Below, piece after piece: positions 61,739 to 64,000 of a stretch of 64,000 nt of DNA. Both the position numbers and the translations under genes were made by a program. Under the pieces are notes generated by a model. That model worked only from the letters and a program-made list of their open reading frames with translations. It did not search any database and was not told the DNA's origin. This DNA comes from Candidatus Melainabacteria bacterium (GTDB lineage: Bacteria > Cyanobacteriota > Vampirovibrionia > Obscuribacterales > Obscuribacteraceae). How positions within the stretch are numbered: the first letter of the stretch is position 1; each line of letters starts with the position of its first letter. The DNA lies in contig JADJWK010000004.1 of assembly GCA_016716405.1 (NCBI GenBank), forward strand, positions 682,001-746,000. Direction: 5' to 3'.

Positions 61739-63514
61739 TCAGGCGAGACCGTTATCGCAAGCATACTTGACAAGAGCGGTCCGGCTTCTCAAGCCGAGTT
61801 TCTTACGAATCCGCGAGGCATGCAGCTCAACCGTCGAAGCGGTGAGAAACAGCCGGTTAGCTATCTCCTTGTTGGAAAGACCGGAAGCTATGAGCTTGAG
61901 AACCTCCATCTCCCGCACCGATAGCGGTGGCGCCTCAGCCTCCGGAACACAGCTCTTGCTCTTCTCCACAACAGTGCCACTGCGCAGATTCGCAAGCTCG
62001 AGGCTGTTGTTGAGCTGCTTTGTGAGGTTACTAAGCAAATTGGCATGAAAAATCTGATCCTTTATCTGCTGGTGCGTCTGGCAATGACCCAGGGATACCG
62101 ACGCATGGCCGGCCGCTACCCTGATTAGCTCTAGCTCGCTGTCGGTCCACTTTCGATTGCGACCTAGCTCGATGGCGATCACGGCTCCGTAGATCGAGCC
62201 GTGGCTTACTATGGGGGCGCCAGCCAGGCTGCTTATACCGGCATCGAGAAGACTGCTCACGTCCTCGCTTGGTATCGATCGGACCGAACGCAGGCTGGTA
62301 ACGTCATCGATAGCCACGGGACCGTTACGAAACCTGGCCACAACGGAGGAAGGAAATCTGGCGGTCCGTCCCAGACCCAGTGGCGATATGCTGGGCTCGG
62401 CATATTCGTGAGTCACCACCGGCAGGGTCGCCAGCTCGCTCCGCACGGCAAGGCAACGAGACACGCTCAGGCACTGGCCGACATTGTCCACCAGAAGCTG
62501 CAGTACCGAGTTCATATCGAGGGAAGAGTGCAGGCGAGAGATAACCTGCCGGATAAGCCGCTCGAAAACAAGCTGCCTGCCCAGCGAATCGGAGGGGTCT
62601 GCAGGCTTCCCTCTTTTCACGGGCCTCGAAGGTGTCGGAGAGACGAGGATTCCGGATCCGGCCGCCGAGAGGAAACCAGCGGGAATCAATACGATATAGA
62701 CCTCACCTGCATCCGGTCCGAGAAGACAGGTCATCATCGCTTCATAATCGAGCCCCTCGAGATCGATGCTCGACCAGGCGAACGGGTTTTTCTCGTCCAC
62801 ACCGTCGGCTGCTGCCTCCACCAGGTGAAGCACGCTTACGGCGCTGCCTCGTTTATCGGGGGCCCTTGCCGAGAAGACCCCTTCCACTGCCCGATTCACT
62901 TTTACAAGGCGCTTGCTCGCACGCTCCAGCAGGAAGACCGGCAGCGGACACTGCGAGAAAAGCCAATCGGCCAGCCGTCGCGCCAGGCGGCTCTCGTTCA
63001 GGGTAAGCCCCAGAGTCAGCTCCGAAGAGATCAAACGCCCCAGGCTTCTGATGTCAGAGTCAGTGCTCGAGAGGAACATGAGTCCCCTGAGCTCCCCTGA
63101 AAGAATGAGCGGAAAAACAGCACCGCTCTCATCGCCGGAGATCCTGAGCCAGTCTTCGAAACACCCCCGGGGTCTTGCTTCCTCCAGCAAGGAGGCGATT
63201 TCAAGATCATCCCCGGCGATGAATGAGTTGAGCGCGATGGAGTTCTCCTCGAGAGAGAAAACAATTTCCGCCGGAGGTCCCACTGCGATGAAGCGCTTCC
63301 AACCGACCCTGCCGCTGTCATCGAGACGAGCAATCCGGCAGCTCAGACAGGCCGCCTCAGCGGCGCGCTCCAGAATCCGGAAGCGCTCCTCCATGCTCGC
63401 ATCCGGATTGAGCCCCAGGGACTGGCGTAAACTGAGGAGCATACCGAGATAATCGCCGGGCCCTGCTATCAGGTCCGGCAGTGACTCCGCCTTCTTCTTG
63501 CGCCTGGAGGCCAT
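61739..63514 (-). CDS. GAF-domain LuxR-type transcription regulator
   Basis: 591 residues. The N-terminal half shows a weak GAF/PAS-like region (about 45-165) and a PAS-like segment with CPLPVFLLERASKRLVKVNRA (about 188-210). A second GAF domain spans about 325-470 (LVFERLIRQVISRLHSSLD to RVAAGHASVSLG). The C-terminal HTH (529-591) has PPLSVREMEVLKLIASGLSNKEIANRL and STVELHASRIRKKLGL, standard LuxR/NarL. No receiver phosphorylation domain, so it probably senses a small ligand or redox state. It converges with the DUF58 gene and is divergent from the partial gene at the right edge. Confidence 0.85.
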   Translation of the reverse strand: MASRRKKKAESLPDLIAGPGDYLGMLLSLRQSLGLNPDASMEERFRILERAAEAACLSCRIARLDDSGRVGWKRFIAVGPPAEIVFSLEENSIALNSFIAGDDLEIASLLEEARPRGCFEDWLRISGDESGAVFPLILSGELRGLMFLSSTDSDIRSLGRLISSELTLGLTLNESRLARRLADWLFSQCPLPVFLLERASKRLVKVNRAVEGVFSARAPDKRGSAVSVLHLVEAAADGVDEKNPFAWSSIDLEGLDYEAMMTCLLGPDAGEVYIVLIPAGFLSAAGSGILVSPTPSRPVKRGKPADPSDSLGRQLVFERLIRQVISRLHSSLDMNSVLQLLVDNVGQCLSVSRCLAVRSELATLPVVTHEYAEPSISPLGLGRTARFPSSVVARFRNGPVAIDDVTSLRSVRSIPSEDVSSLLDAGISSLAGAPIVSHGSIYGAVIAIELGRNRKWTDSELELIRVAAGHASVSLGHCQTHQQIKDQIFHANLLSNLTKQLNNSLELANLRSGTVVEKSKSCVPEAEAPPLSVREMEVLKLIASGLSNKEIANRLFLTASTVELHASRIRKKLGLRSRTALVKYACDNGLA

Positions 63515-63883
63515 ATACTGGGCTCGTTACTCCTATATATAAAAAAGCGTAGCAGAGATCCCGCGCTCTCAGACCGGAAGAGTCCGCACATGGGGGTCTC
63601 CAGACAATTCGCAGGACCGCCGGGGTGAAAAGCCGGCCCGCCGATCCTTGCTTTGCAGGGAAGGGACAGAGGACGGATCACGCAGATTAGCAAAATTTAA
63701 TTGAGCACTCGATCCCCCGGTTGCTTGGCAAGAGCCGTCACTTGTGCTCCACGGGGCGTTTTCGGCGCTTTCCCCGGAAGAAAAATTGGTATAGAATTAA
63801 TATTAGCAATAGCACACCAGGCTGAATTAATATTAATCCTCAGATAAAGCAGCGACTCTCCTAGAAACCCTGAAAAGACCACC
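63515..63883. other. intergenic region with AT-rich direct repeat
   Basis: About 370 bases. The half next to the LuxR gene contains a GC-rich segment with small hairpins (for example gccgg ... ccggc near 63618-63637). The other half is AT-rich and holds the 12-base direct repeat at 63794 and 63824. No credible gene. Confidence 0.55.
63794..63835. promoter_or_regulatory. 12-bp direct repeat gaattaatatta, 30-bp spacing
   Basis: Copies at 63794-63805 and 63824-63835, exact in all 12 bases, with start-to-start spacing of 30 bases (about three helical turns). They lie 50-90 bases upstream of the gene leaving the window. The spacing fits an operator on one face of the DNA or a promoter-linked element. 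Confidence 0.6.
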
Positions 63884-64000
63884 GTGAGAAACCTTAGAAG
63901 ACAATTCGGCAAAAAGTTCGTCGAGACAGCAAAGAAATGTCCAACCCTTGTCGAGGACATCAAACGAATTCGCGAAGACGGAGTCAAGATACGCCTGGTC
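63884..64000 (+). CDS. hypothetical protein, 3'-truncated by the window edge
   Basis: An open frame from GTG 63884 to the last base, 39 codons so far. The translated start is basic (VRNLRRQFGKKFVETAKKC) and includes VEDIKRIREDGVKIRLV. No stop is reached and no family can be recognised from this fragment. The frame is also open for some codons upstream, so the start is uncertain. Confidence 0.45.
   Translation, partial: MRNLRRQFGKKFVETAKKCPTLVEDIKRIREDGVKIRLV

Noticed and set aside
63580..63700. possible cyclic di-GMP or other riboswitch in the GC-rich intergenic hairpins
   Set aside because: A GCAAAGC-like string is present on the minus strand, but the other conserved positions of the class do not line up.

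Overview
The window is a compact, GC-rich bacterial chromosome segment (by eye about 55-60% GC). Many stops and starts overlap as ATGA. The proteins point to a diderm cell: a lipoprotein with a clear lipobox, many cleavable signal peptides, a VirB10-like protein, complex I genes without nuoEFG, a four-domain S1 protein, and very many TPR and low-complexity secreted proteins. That mixture suggests an uncultured lineage near the non-photosynthetic Cyanobacteriota (Melainabacteria, perhaps Obscuribacterales). This placement is a guess from gene content and has not been tested.

Layout. 1-5316: an unrecognised partial gene, then a CoA-thioester catabolic operon (PaaK-type ligase, FlK-type hotdog thioesterase, three different crotonases). 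5377-10037, minus strand: a TPR protein, ligA and a thiolase. 10195-13800, plus strand: an RDD membrane protein, a Rossmann/SCP2-like fusion and a secreted twin retropepsin. 13805-16353, minus strand: ribH, ribBA and ribE, preceded by a 28-bp perfect palindrome.

16468-35112 (minus) and 35501-41381 (plus) form the most unusual part of the window. It is a divergent, about 25-kb locus resembling a chromosomal type IV secretion apparatus: a VirB4-type ATPase, a PrgI/VirB3-like protein, two VirB6-like polytopic proteins, one of them a 2,334-residue giant with about seven tandem modules of about 150 residues, small single-span proteins that may be VirB8-like, a long lipoprotein, Gly-rich exported proteins, TPR proteins and a VirB10/TrbI-like protein. 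No relaxase, VirD4 coupling ATPase, VirB11 or mobile-element gene is visible, so it looks like a resident envelope machine and not a conjugative element.

41384-44174: ubiX, rimM and a trehalose-phosphate-synthase-family gene. 44181-50441 (minus): nuoABCDHIJK with no EFG or LMN, an extended NuoK and a repeat-tailed NuoI. 50884-53978: rnc, a convergent exported coiled-coil protein with a strong terminator, and rpsA with a structured leader. 53989-56466 (minus): a GAF-GAF-HD-GYP-like regulator. 56575-61738: a membrane protein, DUF4129, DUF4350, MoxR and DUF58 operon. 61739-63514 (minus): a GAF/LuxR regulator. The window ends inside an unrecognised plus-strand gene. I recognised no tRNA, rRNA, IS element or CRISPR array.
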